A stretch of DNA of 64,000 bases, taken from the NCBI RefSeq assembly GCF_900573985.1, contig NZ_UWOK01000001.1, positions 868,001 to 932,000 on the forward strand, in the 5' to 3' direction. The notes under the pieces were generated by a model. That model was not told the DNA's origin, searched no databases, and saw only the letters and a list, made by a program, of their open reading frames with translations. This DNA comes from Campylobacter showae. GTDB taxonomy: Bacteria; Campylobacterota; Campylobacteria; Campylobacterales; Campylobacteraceae. Position numbers and translations under genes: made by a program. Below, one piece after another: positions 8,668 to 17,846 of the stretch; position 1 is the stretch's first letter, and each line of letters opens with the position of its first letter.

Positions 8668-9296
8668 TTTTCCATCTCCTTTTTTATCTGCTCTCTTGCG
8701 GCTTCTAGCTCCATGCCCGTCACGCTAAAAGGCGGTGAGAGCGTATAAGAAATCTCGCTAAACGGCTTTGGGATTATCATCTTATCCCAGCTTTTTAGCC
8801 GCCAAAATTTACTCGCTTCGTAGTTTAAAATTTGTATAGGCGCATTTTGCTTTTGCGCGATGACGACGGCTCCGTCGGCGACGCTATGATAGGGGCCGCG
8901 CGGACCGTCTGGGGTGATGATGACGTCGACGCCGCTTTTTAGCTCTCTAAAGCTTTGTGCAAGGGCCTTCACTGCGCCTTTTGAGCTACTGCCTCTGATA
9001 GCGCCGATACCGAAAAACGAAATCACGCGCGCGATGATTTCGCCGTCTTTGTGGTCGCTTATGATGACTTTGGCGCGTCTTTGAGGATTTTGGCCGTTTC
9101 TCCACCAGTGCACGTAGGCAAAACTCATTAGCGCTAGCCTGCCGTGCCAAAACAGCACGACGCAGGGCTCGTTTGTCAAATTTGTCTTAGAAAAGTTCTT
9201 TTTGCAGGTTAAAAATATAATCCAAATAAAAAAATAGATAATGCGCGGGGCTAAATTTATAAAAACACTTCGTTTAAATTTAGCCCACAAGCTCAC
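8664..9296 (-). CDS. DUF374 family lysophospholipid acyltransferase-like protein
   Basis: A 210-residue protein of the DUF374 family, related to PlsC/LpxL-type acyltransferases and probably acting at the inner membrane. Visible motifs are VLFWHGR (FWHGR in place of the usual HX4D), [22 protein letters not shown] and ITPDGPRGP, which together define the family. An N-terminal hydrophobic stretch (about 16-32) would anchor it. The start is GTG at 9296, overlapping the end of miaB by 17 bases. The acyl acceptor is unknown; lipid A or a phospholipid is an inference. Confidence 0.85.
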   Translation of the reverse strand: MSLWAKFKRSVFINLAPRIIYFFIWIIFLTCKKNFSKTNLTNEPCVVLFWHGRLALMSFAYVHWWRNGQNPQRRAKVIISDHKDGEIIARVISFFGIGAIRGSSSKGAVKALAQSFRELKSGVDVIITPDGPRGPYHSVADGAVVIAQKQNAPIQILNYEASKFWRLKSWDKMIIPKPFSEISYTLSPPFSVTGMELEAAREQIKKEMEK

Positions 9297-10581
9297 CGTA
9301 AAGCACCATTCTTTTTGGGTCGTTCACGCGCACTTTTAGCGTTTTGCCTAGCAGTTCTTCGCTACCTGCGACTTGAACGAGGAAGTTATTAAAGCTCCTG
9401 CCGGCAACCCCGCCGTTTGCGCGAAGCTCCTCGAAATATACGTCGAAAATTTTGCCTTTTTGCGCCGCGACGATTTCGTCTAAAATTTCGTTATGGCGGC
9501 TTTGTAGGCGGGTTAGGCGAGCGCTTGCGACGGCTTCGTCGATTTGGTTTGTAAACTCCGCCGCCTTAGTCATCGGGCGAGGCGAATACTTAAAGCTAAA
9601 AATTTGCTCGAAGCGTACTTTTTCCAGCACATCCATCGTGTCCTCAAACTCCTCGTCCGTTTCGCCTGGAAACGCCACGATAATGTCGGTCGAAATGCTA
9701 ACATCCGGGCACATCGCGCGTAGCTTAGCAGCCCTGCCTAAAAACCACTCTTTGGTGTAGCCGCGCTTCATCTCGCGTAGGACTTTGGTGTTTCCGCTTT
9801 GAAGCGGCATGTGCATGGATTTGCAAATTTTGGGATTTTGACTAAAGATTTCTAAAAATTTATCGTCCATATGGAGCGGATGCGGGCTGGTAAATCGTAT
9901 GCGCTCGACCCCCTCTATCTCGCTAATCTTTACGAGCAGGTCGCTAAAATCGATCTTCTCGTGCGCGCCTGAAAATCTCTTGCCGTAGTTGTTTACGTTT
10001 TGCCCGAGTAAGAAAATTTCCTTCGCTCCGCCCTCAGCCGCTTTTTTTACTTCGCGCAGGATCAAATTTGCCGGGATAGAGATCTCGTCGCCTCTGGTGT
10101 GCGGGACGATGCAGTAGGTGCATTTTTTATCGCAGCCGATCGAGATATTTATGTGGCTTTTATACGGCGAGCCGCGAAATTCGCCGAATGCGTACTCGCT
10201 CTCGTCGTGATTTATGTCGGTGCTGATAAATTTAGGCGTCTTAACGGCGGCTGAAATTTTACTGACGTTTCGCGCGCCCAGGACGAAATCCACGTAAGGC
10301 GCCCGTTTAAAAATTTCGCTTCCCAGATGGCTTGCCGTACAGCCGCAAACGCCTATTTTAGCGCCCGCTTTTTTTACTTTTTCAAAGCCGCCGACCTCGC
10401 TAAAAAGCTTATGTACGGGCTTTTCGCGCACCGAGCAGGTGTTGATGAGGATGAGGTCGGCCTCGGAGATATCGTCCGTTAAATCGTAATTTTCCTTTTC
10501 TTTTAGTTCGGCGACGATATGCTCGCTGTCGCGGACGTTCATAGCGCATCCTAGCGTTTGGATAAATACCTTTTTGCTCAA
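9280..10581 (-). CDS. miaB: tRNA-2-methylthio-N6-dimethylallyladenosine synthase MiaB
   Basis: Radical-SAM enzyme that methylthiolates the isopentenylated A37 of tRNAs reading UNN codons. At 433 residues it has normal length. The MTTase domain carries C12 ([11 protein letters not shown]), C49 (NTCSVREK) and C81 (CGCTASH); the radical SAM cluster is C150, C154 and C157 (GCDKKCTYC); and the C-terminal TRAM domain ends the protein. It is the intact paralogue of the frameshifted rimO at 1264. It lies directly downstream of the HP0268-like gene and overlaps the DUF374 gene. Confidence 0.96.
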   Translation of the reverse strand: MSKKVFIQTLGCAMNVRDSEHIVAELKEKENYDLTDDISEADLILINTCSVREKPVHKLFSEVGGFEKVKKAGAKIGVCGCTASHLGSEIFKRAPYVDFVLGARNVSKISAAVKTPKFISTDINHDESEYAFGEFRGSPYKSHINISIGCDKKCTYCIVPHTRGDEISIPANLILREVKKAAEGGAKEIFLLGQNVNNYGKRFSGAHEKIDFSDLLVKISEIEGVERIRFTSPHPLHMDDKFLEIFSQNPKICKSMHMPLQSGNTKVLREMKRGYTKEWFLGRAAKLRAMCPDVSISTDIIVAFPGETDEEFEDTMDVLEKVRFEQIFSFKYSPRPMTKAAEFTNQIDEAVASARLTRLQSRHNEILDEIVAAQKGKIFDVYFEELRANGGVAGRSFNNFLVQVAGSEELLGKTLKVRVNDPKRMVLYGELVG

Positions 10582-10589
10582 AACTCGCC

Positions 10590-10832
10590 TTATAAAATAT
10601 GCACTTCGTACATGTAGTCGTTTTCGTCTAGGCCGTAGCGAACGGTGCGGTGATAGACGCTAAGGCCTTTTTCCTCGAAAAACTCCACCAAAGCGATGAG
10701 TTGTTTGTGGCTGTTTTCTCTGTCGAAATAGAAAATTTGTTGCGGATCTTTGGCAAATGCCGCTTCGATTTTTTCAAGAGAGATCGTTTTTGGTTTGGCG
10801 TCAAGTTGCGTTCTAGCGAGTTTTAGCTCCAT
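10590..10832 (-). CDS. HP0268-like small nuclease family protein
   Basis: An 80-residue protein matching the epsilonproteobacterial HP0268 family: it shares [19 protein letters not shown] and the C-terminal YEVHIL with the Helicobacter pylori protein (YELHII there), at the same length. The H. pylori protein has been reported to have nicking endonuclease and purine-preferring RNase activity. Next to miaB in both genera, as far as I recall. It is transcribed away from nusA. Its in vivo role is unknown. Confidence 0.8.
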   Translation of the reverse strand: MELKLARTQLDAKPKTISLEKIEAAFAKDPQQIFYFDRENSHKQLIALVEFFEEKGLSVYHRTVRYGLDENDYMYEVHIL

Positions 10833-10922
10833 TTTTAATCCTTTGAAATCTTTAATTTAATCTGTGAATATAGCAAAAACATCTTAAAAAACGCATTAAA
10901 CTTCTTAAAAGTATAAAGCTTG

Positions 10923-10928
10923 TATAAT
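10923..10928 (+). promoter_or_regulatory. -10 box for nusA
   Basis: TATAAT in CTTGTATAATACC, 52 bases before the nusA ATG; GGAG at 10967-10970 is the ribosome binding site. Confidence 0.6.
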
Positions 10929-10980
10929 ACCCCTCTAACTCAAAAATTCCCCCAAATTTAAATAATGGAGCAAAAATAAT

Positions 10981-12081
10981 ATGGAAAAAATAGCGGATAT
11001 CATAGAATCTATCGCAAATGAAAAAGGGCTCGAAATCGAAGACGTAAAAGAGCGCGTCATAAGAGCTATTATCAATACCGCAAAGAAAATTTACGGAGAA
11101 AACTACGAATACGACGCGGTTATAGATAATGCGACCAAGACCCTTCATCTATATCAAAAAATCACCGTCGTAGAGGACGACGACGAGCGCTTGGCCGAGG
11201 ATAACGAGCATTATCTCGGCGTAAGCGAAGCTAAAAAAGTAGACTCTGGCGTAGAGATCGGCGACGAGCTAACCTACGAGCTATCTACCGACAACCTCGG
11301 TCGCACCGCCGCGCAGACGCTTCACAAGGAGCTTGAGTATCACATCCAGCGCCTTATGGAGGAAAAAATCTTTCAAAAATACCAAGACATGGTCGGACAC
11401 ATGGTTTTTGGCTCGGTCACGCGCGTAGATAGCGAGGAAAATACCTTCATTGAGATAGACGAGCTACGAGCCGTGATGCCGCGCAAAAACCGCATAAAAG
11501 GCGAGAAATTTAAGCCGGGCGACGTCGTAAAAGCCGTCATAAAAAGCGTCTATATCGACAAATCTATGGGCATCAAGGTCGAGCTAAGCCGCACGTCGCC
11601 AAAGTTCCTCGAAGCCCTACTAAAAGCCGAAGTACCGGAGATCAAAGACGGACTCGTACTGATCGCGGCAAGCGCTAGAATCCCGGGAGAACGCGCTAAA
11701 GTAGCACTCGTAGCTACCTCGCCTAACGTCGATCCCGTGGGCGCGACCGTGGGCACCAAAGGCGTGCGCATAAATGCCGTTACAAAGGAGCTAAACGGCG
11801 AAAATATCGACGCGATCGAGTATTCGGCCGAGCCTACTATCCTCATCACGAGAGCGATGGCGCCGGCGATCATCAGCTCGGTTAAAATCGGCGAGGACAA
11901 CAAAGCCGTCGTGAGTCTAGTAACCGAGCAAAAGAGCAAAGCTATCGGCAAAAGCGGTATAAATATCAGGCTAGCTAGCATGCTAACAGGCCACGAGATC
12001 GAACTAAACGAGCTTGGCGCTAGAGGCGAGAGCAAAGACGAAAACGCGAAGGATCTAAAGGCGCTATTTGGCGATCTGTAG
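10981..12081 (+). CDS. nusA: Transcription termination/antitermination factor NusA
   Basis: RNA polymerase-associated factor controlling pausing, termination and antitermination. The 366 residues contain the N-terminal polymerase-binding domain (1-130), the S1 domain (GHMVFGSVTRVDSEENTFIEI), and the KH domains (RIPGERAKVALVAT, GATVGTKGVRINAVTKELNGENID, KAIGKSGINIRLASMLTG). The acidic-repeat C-terminal domains found in E. coli are absent, as usual outside the gamma group. It is divergent from the HP0268-like/miaB unit. Rho (18279) and NusA, which work together, are both in this window. Confidence 0.97.
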   Translation: MEKIADIIESIANEKGLEIEDVKERVIRAIINTAKKIYGENYEYDAVIDNATKTLHLYQKITVVEDDDERLAEDNEHYLGVSEAKKVDSGVEIGDELTYELSTDNLGRTAAQTLHKELEYHIQRLMEEKIFQKYQDMVGHMVFGSVTRVDSEENTFIEIDELRAVMPRKNRIKGEKFKPGDVVKAVIKSVYIDKSMGIKVELSRTSPKFLEALLKAEVPEIKDGLVLIAASARIPGERAKVALVATSPNVDPVGATVGTKGVRINAVTKELNGENIDAIEYSAEPTILITRAMAPAIISSVKIGEDNKAVVSLVTEQKSKAIGKSGINIRLASMLTGHEIELNELGARGESKDENAKDLKALFGDL

Positions 12082-12423
12082 TCAAATTTGAGCCTTTTAG
12101 TCGCATTTGTTTCGGGCGGTAAATTTGAGGCGCGGCGTCTGGGCCAAATTTGAGATAAATTTATTTACTCAAATTTGATCCACTTCGTTTGCCAAAATTT
12201 GCCGCTTTTTTTATTTTCTATTTTTAATGCGTTAAATTTTATTCATAAATCAACAAATTTGCCACGCTTTTCTCGCAAAACCCGCACTGCAAAAATCTTG
12301 ACGCCAAATTTACAAAATCGCAGCAACCATAGAGCAAATAAATCCAATGCATTTAAATATAATCTTAAAAATGTTTAAGGATACAATATGTAAAATATCC
12401 GCAATAACCTCGCAGGATTCAAA
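12082..12423. other. Intergenic region rich in AAATTT motifs
   Basis: No convincing gene. The AAATTT hexamer occurs repeatedly (for example GTCAAATTTGAG just after nusA and CTCAAATTTGATC near 12171). A -10 box for the next gene lies at 12358-12363. There is no clear intrinsic terminator for nusA. Confidence 0.5.
12358..12363 (+). promoter_or_regulatory. -10 box for the repeat-disrupted gene
   Basis: TATAAT within AAATATAATC, 60 bases upstream of the ATG at 12424; AGGA at about 12413-12416 precedes the start. Confidence 0.5.
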
Positions 12424-13560
12424 ATGAATGAAAAATCGCCGACTCAAACCAAATCCCTCAAAAAACTACTTTTGATAGCTCTCGTAGTCGGCCATATCGG
12501 CATGTACGTAAACCAAAGGAGCGAGTGGCTCTATGACGGGCAGCCGTATCCAAAAGCAAAAGAGTGGCTAATAGGCGCAAATTTTATGATGGTGTATGGC
12601 AATTTTCTAACCAAACTACCCTTTGTCGATGAAAAAATCCTTATCGTCCAGCCCGTGCTTGCCTTGCAGGATTATTTCATAAAAAGATGGAAAGAAAATT
12701 TACCAGACGACGATGCGGAAAAGTACGCGGACTGGTATGTTTTTAGGCTGATGATGTATATCATGAACACATCAGGCAGCACCGTCCTATACGCTAACAA
12801 CAAGTATTCTTTTACGCTAACAACAAGTATTCTTTTACGCTAACAACAAGTATTCTTTTACGCTAACAACAAGTATTCTTTTACGCTAACAACAAGTATT
12901 CTTTTACGCTAACAACAAGTATTCTTTTACGCTAACAACAAGTATTCTTTTGAAGAGACGATAGAATTTAACGAAAAAGCCTGGGAAACTATAGAAAATA
13001 TGGTGAAATTTGAGGCTAAGGATAAGATGTTTCAAAAAATCAGGCTTGCGGCTTTTAATAACTTATCGATTATTTTCACGAATAATTTTACGGCGTATTG
13101 GATAAAAAATCCTCTGTATTCTAAGCCCAAATCTAAAAACTATAGGTCGGACGAGTCTCAAGTAAACATACCAAAGATGCTTAAAGACGTCAAACAGCAC
13201 GAAAGACTCATAAAGTTGCGCGAATATATAAAATATATGAATGCGCTTTACTCTTCAAAATATCCCGAAATTTACGACAAAGCTCGCAAAGCGGATACGG
13301 CAGAATACCTTGAAAACAAAAGAATACACGCGATAGCAAGCCAAATTTTATACTGGCAAATACGTACAAATAGGCATGCAAACATAGACGGCTTTTGTCA
13401 AACGGATAAAAACGAGTATCTAAAAGACTACATCGAAACTAGAAAATGGTTTTTGACAAACGAGGATGATTTGAAGGCTAAGGGGGTTAGCATAAAATCG
13501 ACCGTAATAAAATCGGTGGATGACAAGATAAAAGAGGTTTGCGAGGACATGAAATTTTAA
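12424..13560 (+). pseudogene. Membrane-anchored hypothetical protein interrupted by 23-bp tandem repeats
   Basis: Unknown protein with an N-terminal membrane segment (about 14-30, LKKLLLIALVVGHIGMYV), then a hydrophilic body. The first part (12424-12843) stops inside the third copy of a 23-bp tandem repeat. The remaining frame, NNKYSFEETIEFNEKAWETI onward, continues unbroken to 13560. With only one repeat copy the two parts join as VLYANNKYSFEETI into a 332-residue protein. With two copies the frame is lost, and with three or more it stops inside the repeat. An ATG at 13000 could start a separate 186-residue C-terminal product. No family is recognised. The repeat makes it either a contingency (on/off) gene or a decaying one. 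Confidence 0.65.
12791..12951 (+). repeat. Seven perfect tandem copies of a 23-bp unit
   Basis: The unit begins ACGCTAACAACAAGTATT and ends CTTTT. Copies start at 12791, 12814, 12837, 12860, 12883, 12906 and 12929, all identical by eye. A unit length not divisible by three, lying inside a reading frame, allows slipped-strand or recombination changes to switch the gene. There are no spacers, so it is not CRISPR. Confidence 0.97.
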
Positions 13561-13646
13561 AATACGCCGCGCAAGCGTCAAATTTTATAAAGCGGCAACG
13601 AGATAAATTTAAGATTAAGGCGGCAGATAAACCGCCAAATTTTAGG

Positions 13647-13757
13647 TTATTTATTTTTAGTAGAGCGGTACATCGGGTGCTGGTAGTCGTTCCTCTCGCA
13701 ACCTGTAGCTAAAAATCCAAATACCAAAGCAAGCGCGCACAATATAACTTTTCTCAT
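13647..13757 (-). CDS. Small putative lipoprotein, 36 residues
   Basis: The ATG at 13755-13757 (minus strand) follows GGGAGAAA, a good ribosome binding site. The protein reads MRKVILCALALVFGF, then the lipobox LATGC with the lipidated cysteine at residue 20, then a short polar tail (ERNDYQHPMYRSTKNK). Signal peptidase II would leave a 17-residue lipopeptide. No family is recognised; entericidin- or LptM-sized lipoproteins have a similar form. It stands alone between the repeat-disrupted gene and dnaX. Confidence 0.7.
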   Translation of the reverse strand: MRKVILCALALVFGFLATGCERNDYQHPMYRSTKNK

Positions 13758-14098
13758 TTTCTCCCTTTTTTGAATTTCATTTTCGCGCGATTATAGCAAA
13801 TTTTGCGAAATTGCCAAAATATCCGCGGCTAAATTTGGCGGAATTTAGGCGGAGCTATTTTCGTCAAATTTGGCGCCGTCCAACGAGAGTCAAAAAAGCG
13901 CGAGCGTTAAATTTGCTGGTCCGATTTTCGCTCTTGCTCGTCTAGCGCCCGCACACGATAAATTCGTGCTTGCAGGCAAATTTGCTAGCCGAAATTTGGC
14001 CTACCTGCCGACTCGTTTTGCGTCGCGCCGAGTCATAATATATTAAATTTTTATCCAAAAAAAAGTAGAATATCTCATCTTAAATTTAAGGAAAATCC
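13758..14098. other. Intergenic region upstream of dnaX
   Basis: No gene seen. Contains several AAATTT motifs and, near its end, a -10-like TAGAAT at 14066-14071 and AAGGA at 14088-14092 that serve dnaX. Confidence 0.5.
14066..14092 (+). promoter_or_regulatory. dnaX -10 box and ribosome binding site
   Basis: TAGAAT (14066-14071) followed by AAGGA (14088-14092), seven bases before the GTG at 14099. This supports the GTG as the start. Confidence 0.45.
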
Positions 14099-16684
14099 GT
14101 GTTGCAAGCATTAGCGCTTAGATATAGACCGCGAAATTTTAGCGAGCTCGTAGGCCAGGAGGCCGTCAGCACCAGCCTCACGCACGCTCTGGACGAGAAC
14201 CGCCTCACTCACGCCTACCTTTTTTCGGGGCTTCGCGGCAGCGGCAAGACCTCAAGCGCGAGGATATTTTCAAAGGCGCTGGTTTGCGATCACGGACCGA
14301 CTAGCCAGCCCTGCGAGCAGTGCGCCAACTGTATTGCCGCAAACGAAGGCCGCCATATCGATATCATCGAGATGGACGCGGCCAGCCACCGCGGTATCGA
14401 CGATATAAAGGGGCTCATCGAGCAGACCAAGTACGCTCCGGCGATCGCTCGCTTTAAGATTTTTATCATCGACGAGGTGCACATGCTCTCCACACCCGCG
14501 TTTAACGCGCTGCTAAAGACGCTCGAGGAGCCGCCGCCCTACGTCAAATTTATCCTGGCTACGACCGATCCGCTCAAGCTCCCAGCCACGGTGCTATCGC
14601 GTACGCAGCATTTTAGATTTCGCCAGATCTCGCGCCCGGACGTCGTCGCGCATCTTGATTTTATCCTAAACCGCGAAAACGTCCCGCACGAAAAAGAGGC
14701 TCTCGAGATCCTCGCTCGTAGCGGCGCAGGCTCGCTGCGCGATACTCTTACGCTGCTAGATCAGGCTATCATCTACGCCAAGGGCGAGCTCACGCAAAGC
14801 GCCGTCGCGCAGATGCTAGGACTCCTTGATCCGCAGCGCATAGAGGAGATTTTATCTCTCGTTATGAGTGGCGATAAACCTGCTGTGAGCGCGGTGGTAG
14901 CGCAGCTAGAGAGCTATGACGCCGAGATGGTGATAGATGAGATAACGGCCAATCTCAAGGCGAATTTCCTCGCGCAAAGCCCGAAATACTCACTACTTTT
15001 GTATGAGAGATTTTTTAGGATCCTCTCGCAGGCGCGCTCGATGCTAAGCGTTAGCAGCGACGGCGGATTCGTGCTTGGCGTGATGCTTTTTATGATGATC
15101 GAGGCGATAAATCTAAAATCGATCGACGAGATGATAGCCGTTGATGCGAGAGAAAAATTTGCGGATTCGCATGCGCGCGCGGTTTCAAATTTCACGAGCG
15201 GACGAGGCGAAGCGGCTAAATTTACTGCTCCTGCGCAGACTGGTCAAATTTCACCCTCTACGGACGGATCAAATTTGACGGGTGCAAACGGGGCTAAACT
15301 CGCCTCGCAAAACGGCGCGGCTCAGGGGCGCAATTTGAGCGCTCAGACTCTAGCCGGCTCGGCAAATTTAAATGCCAAGATGCCGCAGGAGATGGGCGAG
15401 CAAACCCTCGCTGCGAAAACTCAAAACCCCGCCTATGAGGCGTTTCTAGCCAAAATTTACGACCGCAGCTTTGATCTTGGCGAGTGTTTTAAAAACTGCA
15501 TAGAGTTTTTGGAGTTTTCGGACGGTTGCATGAGCCTAGCATCAAGTGCGGCGGGCGAGGATCAGCGGCGGCTTCGCGAGGGTTCAAAGGTGATTTTGCA
15601 GATCTTGCGCAGTCTTTTTGGCGAGAGCGCAAAGATAAAGATAACTCCCAAGCAAAGCCCAGAAATAGGGGCGCAAAAGCAAAAGGGTGCGGTAAATTTG
15701 GGTGATGAGCACGCTAGCGCGGAAAAATCTGATGACGCCAAAACTGTTTCAAACCATGAGAGTGGCAAATTTGACGCGGACGTCGCGCCTGAAAATTTAA
15801 GCCAAAACGAGCAAGCGCAAGAGCCCGAGCCCTCAAATTTGACTGAAAATTTGTTTTCGGACAGTAAAGGTGAGAGCGTGACGGCTGTGCCCTCAGAGCA
15901 AAATCTAGACGCTAAATTTGAAAGCGGCGAGCAGGGCGAGCAAACGCAAAATTTGACGCCGCAAACGCAGGCGGGTACTTTTCAAACGGCTAACGACTCA
16001 GCGCCGAGCACGCAAGCTAATAGCGACTCTCTACGCGACGAAACCGCGTCCTTAAATTTAAACGAAAACGAGTCAAATTTGACGCAAAGCTCGCAAATTC
16101 AGGCGGGTTTAGAGCGGCCGACAGAGCCTAAATTTGCGCCTGATTTTGAGAGCATGCGCGATGACACGCACGATTTTCACGAGGCGTATTCGCTAAAATT
16201 TAAGAGCGACGATGGCACCCTAGCAGGTGCAGATCTGGCGTTTTTAGACGACGAACTAAGGCGGCTAGAGGGCCAAAATGTCGCAAAAACGGAGCAAAAA
16301 CCAAGCAGCGCCGCTAAATTTAACCAAAACCACACGCCGCAGACGGCTAGCTTCGGCGAGCCGCCGTTTGATCCTGAAGACGTGAGCGAGATGTTTAGCG
16401 AGGTGGCCGAGTATAATGACGGCCTTTTTGAGCAAGACGCAAGCGAGTCTGTAAACGCGGCTGTAAGGCAAAATTTAGATACGGTAAATTATTTAAGCGG
16501 CGAAGAGTTTCAAAGCGAATCAAATTTTAACGACTCGTCCTTAAGCGAGACAAATTTTAACGCTCAAAATCCTGCGCCAAATTTGGTCGCAAAAACTCAA
16601 GCCGATCCTAAGGCTGCAAAAAATCAGGCGGTTTTAAAAGAAGCCAAGCGACTATTTGGAGAGCCTGAAATTTTAGAAATTTGA
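14099..16684 (+). CDS. dnaX: DNA polymerase III subunits gamma and tau
   Basis: AAA+ clamp-loader subunit that opens the sliding clamp at the replication fork. The conserved part has Walker A GLRGSGKT (44-51), the zinc site C63, C72, C75 and C78, Walker B DEVH (125-128) and ILATTDPLKLPATVLSRTQHF. The start is GTG. Residues from about 365 to 861 are low-complexity, rich in S, N, Q, A and E, with only a short ordered island (FLAKIYDRSFDLGECFKNCIEFLEF). The protein is far longer than the roughly 500 residues I would expect in this genus. The tail DNA carries about two dozen AAATTT hexamers by eye, encoding repeated SNLT-like tetrapeptides, against three in the conserved part. Confidence 0.95.
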   Translation: MLQALALRYRPRNFSELVGQEAVSTSLTHALDENRLTHAYLFSGLRGSGKTSSARIFSKALVCDHGPTSQPCEQCANCIAANEGRHIDIIEMDAASHRGIDDIKGLIEQTKYAPAIARFKIFIIDEVHMLSTPAFNALLKTLEEPPPYVKFILATTDPLKLPATVLSRTQHFRFRQISRPDVVAHLDFILNRENVPHEKEALEILARSGAGSLRDTLTLLDQAIIYAKGELTQSAVAQMLGLLDPQRIEEILSLVMSGDKPAVSAVVAQLESYDAEMVIDEITANLKANFLAQSPKYSLLLYERFFRILSQARSMLSVSSDGGFVLGVMLFMMIEAINLKSIDEMIAVDAREKFADSHARAVSNFTSGRGEAAKFTAPAQTGQISPSTDGSNLTGANGAKLASQNGAAQGRNLSAQTLAGSANLNAKMPQEMGEQTLAAKTQNPAYEAFLAKIYDRSFDLGECFKNCIEFLEFSDGCMSLASSAAGEDQRRLREGSKVILQILRSLFGESAKIKITPKQSPEIGAQKQKGAVNLGDEHASAEKSDDAKTVSNHESGKFDADVAPENLSQNEQAQEPEPSNLTENLFSDSKGESVTAVPSEQNLDAKFESGEQGEQTQNLTPQTQAGTFQTANDSAPSTQANSDSLRDETASLNLNENESNLTQSSQIQAGLERPTEPKFAPDFESMRDDTHDFHEAYSLKFKSDDGTLAGADLAFLDDELRRLEGQNVAKTEQKPSSAAKFNQNHTPQTASFGEPPFDPEDVSEMFSEVAEYNDGLFEQDASESVNAAVRQNLDTVNYLSGEEFQSESNFNDSSLSETNFNAQNPAPNLVAKTQADPKAAKNQAVLKEAKRLFGEPEILEI

Positions 16685-16814
16685 GGCGTTTAATTTAGCT
16701 CGTTAAATTTGCATACCGTTTTGCTATTTTTGGCAGGGCGCTACCGTCAAAGCGTGGAACAACGGACTAAACGCCGATCAAAAAAAGCGCCTTGAACGCG
16801 AGCTAAAAATAGGC

Positions 16815-17747
16815 GTGAGTTTAGGCGAGACTACGCCGATGTTAGCCCAAAGAATAGCGCAGGCTTTGCAAAAAAACAAACGCGACGCTACGGCTATCGC
16901 TCTAACCGGAGCGGGCGCAATAGTAAGCGAAATTCGCCAAGCCTTTTTTGAAGCAAACGCGGGCGTCATAAAATGCTACAAATACCAAGCCACGCTAGAT
17001 ACTCGCACGTCTGAGCTATGTAGAGCCTACGACGGCCTAACGTGGGATAAAGACTACAAACCTATCGGGCATAACTTCCCGTTTCGCAAACCGCGCGTAA
17101 ATACTCATTTTAATTGCCGTAGCACCATAATACCCGTAACCAAAAGCTGGGATGAGCTGGGCGCCCGGGGAATGGACGAAGCAAGCGGTCGCACTAGGTC
17201 AAGTATGAACGGCTACGTGCCGCAGGATATGACGTTTAACGACTGGCTAAAAACCCAAAGCCCCGAAGTGATAGAAAAGACGCTAGGCAAAGGCAGAGCC
17301 GAGCTATTTATGCAGGGTAAGATCACTATGCGGGATTTGATAACGCAGCAGGGGCGTGCACTTGATTTGAGAGATATTTACAAAAAGAAAAGGCTAAACG
17401 AATACGACACCAGGAACGTGAAGCATTTTGATATTCCGCGCAAACTAGCTAAAAGGATAAATTTGAAAACGGATACCATACGGGGCAGTATTGATTATTT
17501 ATATGAAAAACACCCCGAGATGTTTATTAACAAAGATGATTTAAAAAATCAAATCATAGACGCCTTGAGAAACCCTGAATTTATAAAAGAAGCTACATTT
17601 AAAGCTGATGGCGTAATTATCGGCAAGTCGATAGACGATAAGAAAAAGAAAATGATTGACATCGGCATAAATATAAACGACGGCGTGATTTTTCACATAA
17701 ACAAGAAGCGTTGGGATACCACAATAAAAGCTTTAAAAAATAGGTAA
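16815..17747 (+). CDS. Orphan phage MuF-type head protein with toxin-like C-terminus, N-terminally truncated
   Basis: The first 115 residues match the end of the Mu gpF / SPP1 gp7-like head morphogenesis domain: DTRTSELCRAYDGLTW, FRKPRVNTHFNCRS. The frame is open upstream to 16707 (through GATVKAWNNGLN) but has no start there and begins mid-domain, so the N-terminal half is missing. The C-terminus (about 205-310; KHFDIPRKLAKRIN, GVIIGKSIDDKKKK, VIFHINKKRW) resembles the small nuclease modules fused to MuF proteins in phages (barnase/EndoU/colicin-like superfamily). No other prophage gene is nearby. It is probably a prophage remnant; expression from the GTG is uncertain. Confidence 0.65.
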   Translation: MSLGETTPMLAQRIAQALQKNKRDATAIALTGAGAIVSEIRQAFFEANAGVIKCYKYQATLDTRTSELCRAYDGLTWDKDYKPIGHNFPFRKPRVNTHFNCRSTIIPVTKSWDELGARGMDEASGRTRSSMNGYVPQDMTFNDWLKTQSPEVIEKTLGKGRAELFMQGKITMRDLITQQGRALDLRDIYKKKRLNEYDTRNVKHFDIPRKLAKRINLKTDTIRGSIDYLYEKHPEMFINKDDLKNQIIDALRNPEFIKEATFKADGVIIGKSIDDKKKKMIDIGININDGVIFHINKKRWDTTIKALKNR

Positions 17748-17846
17748 GCGGTGAGACCACCCACACCCTCACACAGGTTTCTATCCCCAGGGGCGGTAAT
17801 GCTTTGCTAAGAAGCTGGGCTGTTTGACGAGCCGTTCGCTTACCTA
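17741..17846 (+). other. Possible structured RNA element after the MuF gene
   Basis: TAGGTAAGCG (17741-17750) pairs perfectly with CGCTTACCTA (17837-17846), closing an 86-base interior with further short pairings such as GTGAG/CTCAC and GCTT/AAGC. The 5' strand of the outer stem covers the MuF stop codon. The interior is GC-rich and has no plus-strand reading frame. The layout suggests a folded RNA or a phage regulatory site, but it is not a tRNA or any class I recognise. Confidence 0.35.

Noticed and set aside
10852-11148. Minus-strand frame opposite the nusA start
   Set aside because: It lies over the nusA start and promoter, has no family pattern, and is a shadow of nusA.
12175-12378. 67-codon frame between nusA and the repeat gene
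   Set aside because: No ribosome binding site; composition is that of intergenic AAATTT-rich DNA; it overlaps the promoter of the next gene.
12791-12951. Repeat array as a CRISPR
   Set aside because: The copies are directly adjacent with no spacers, and no cas genes are near.
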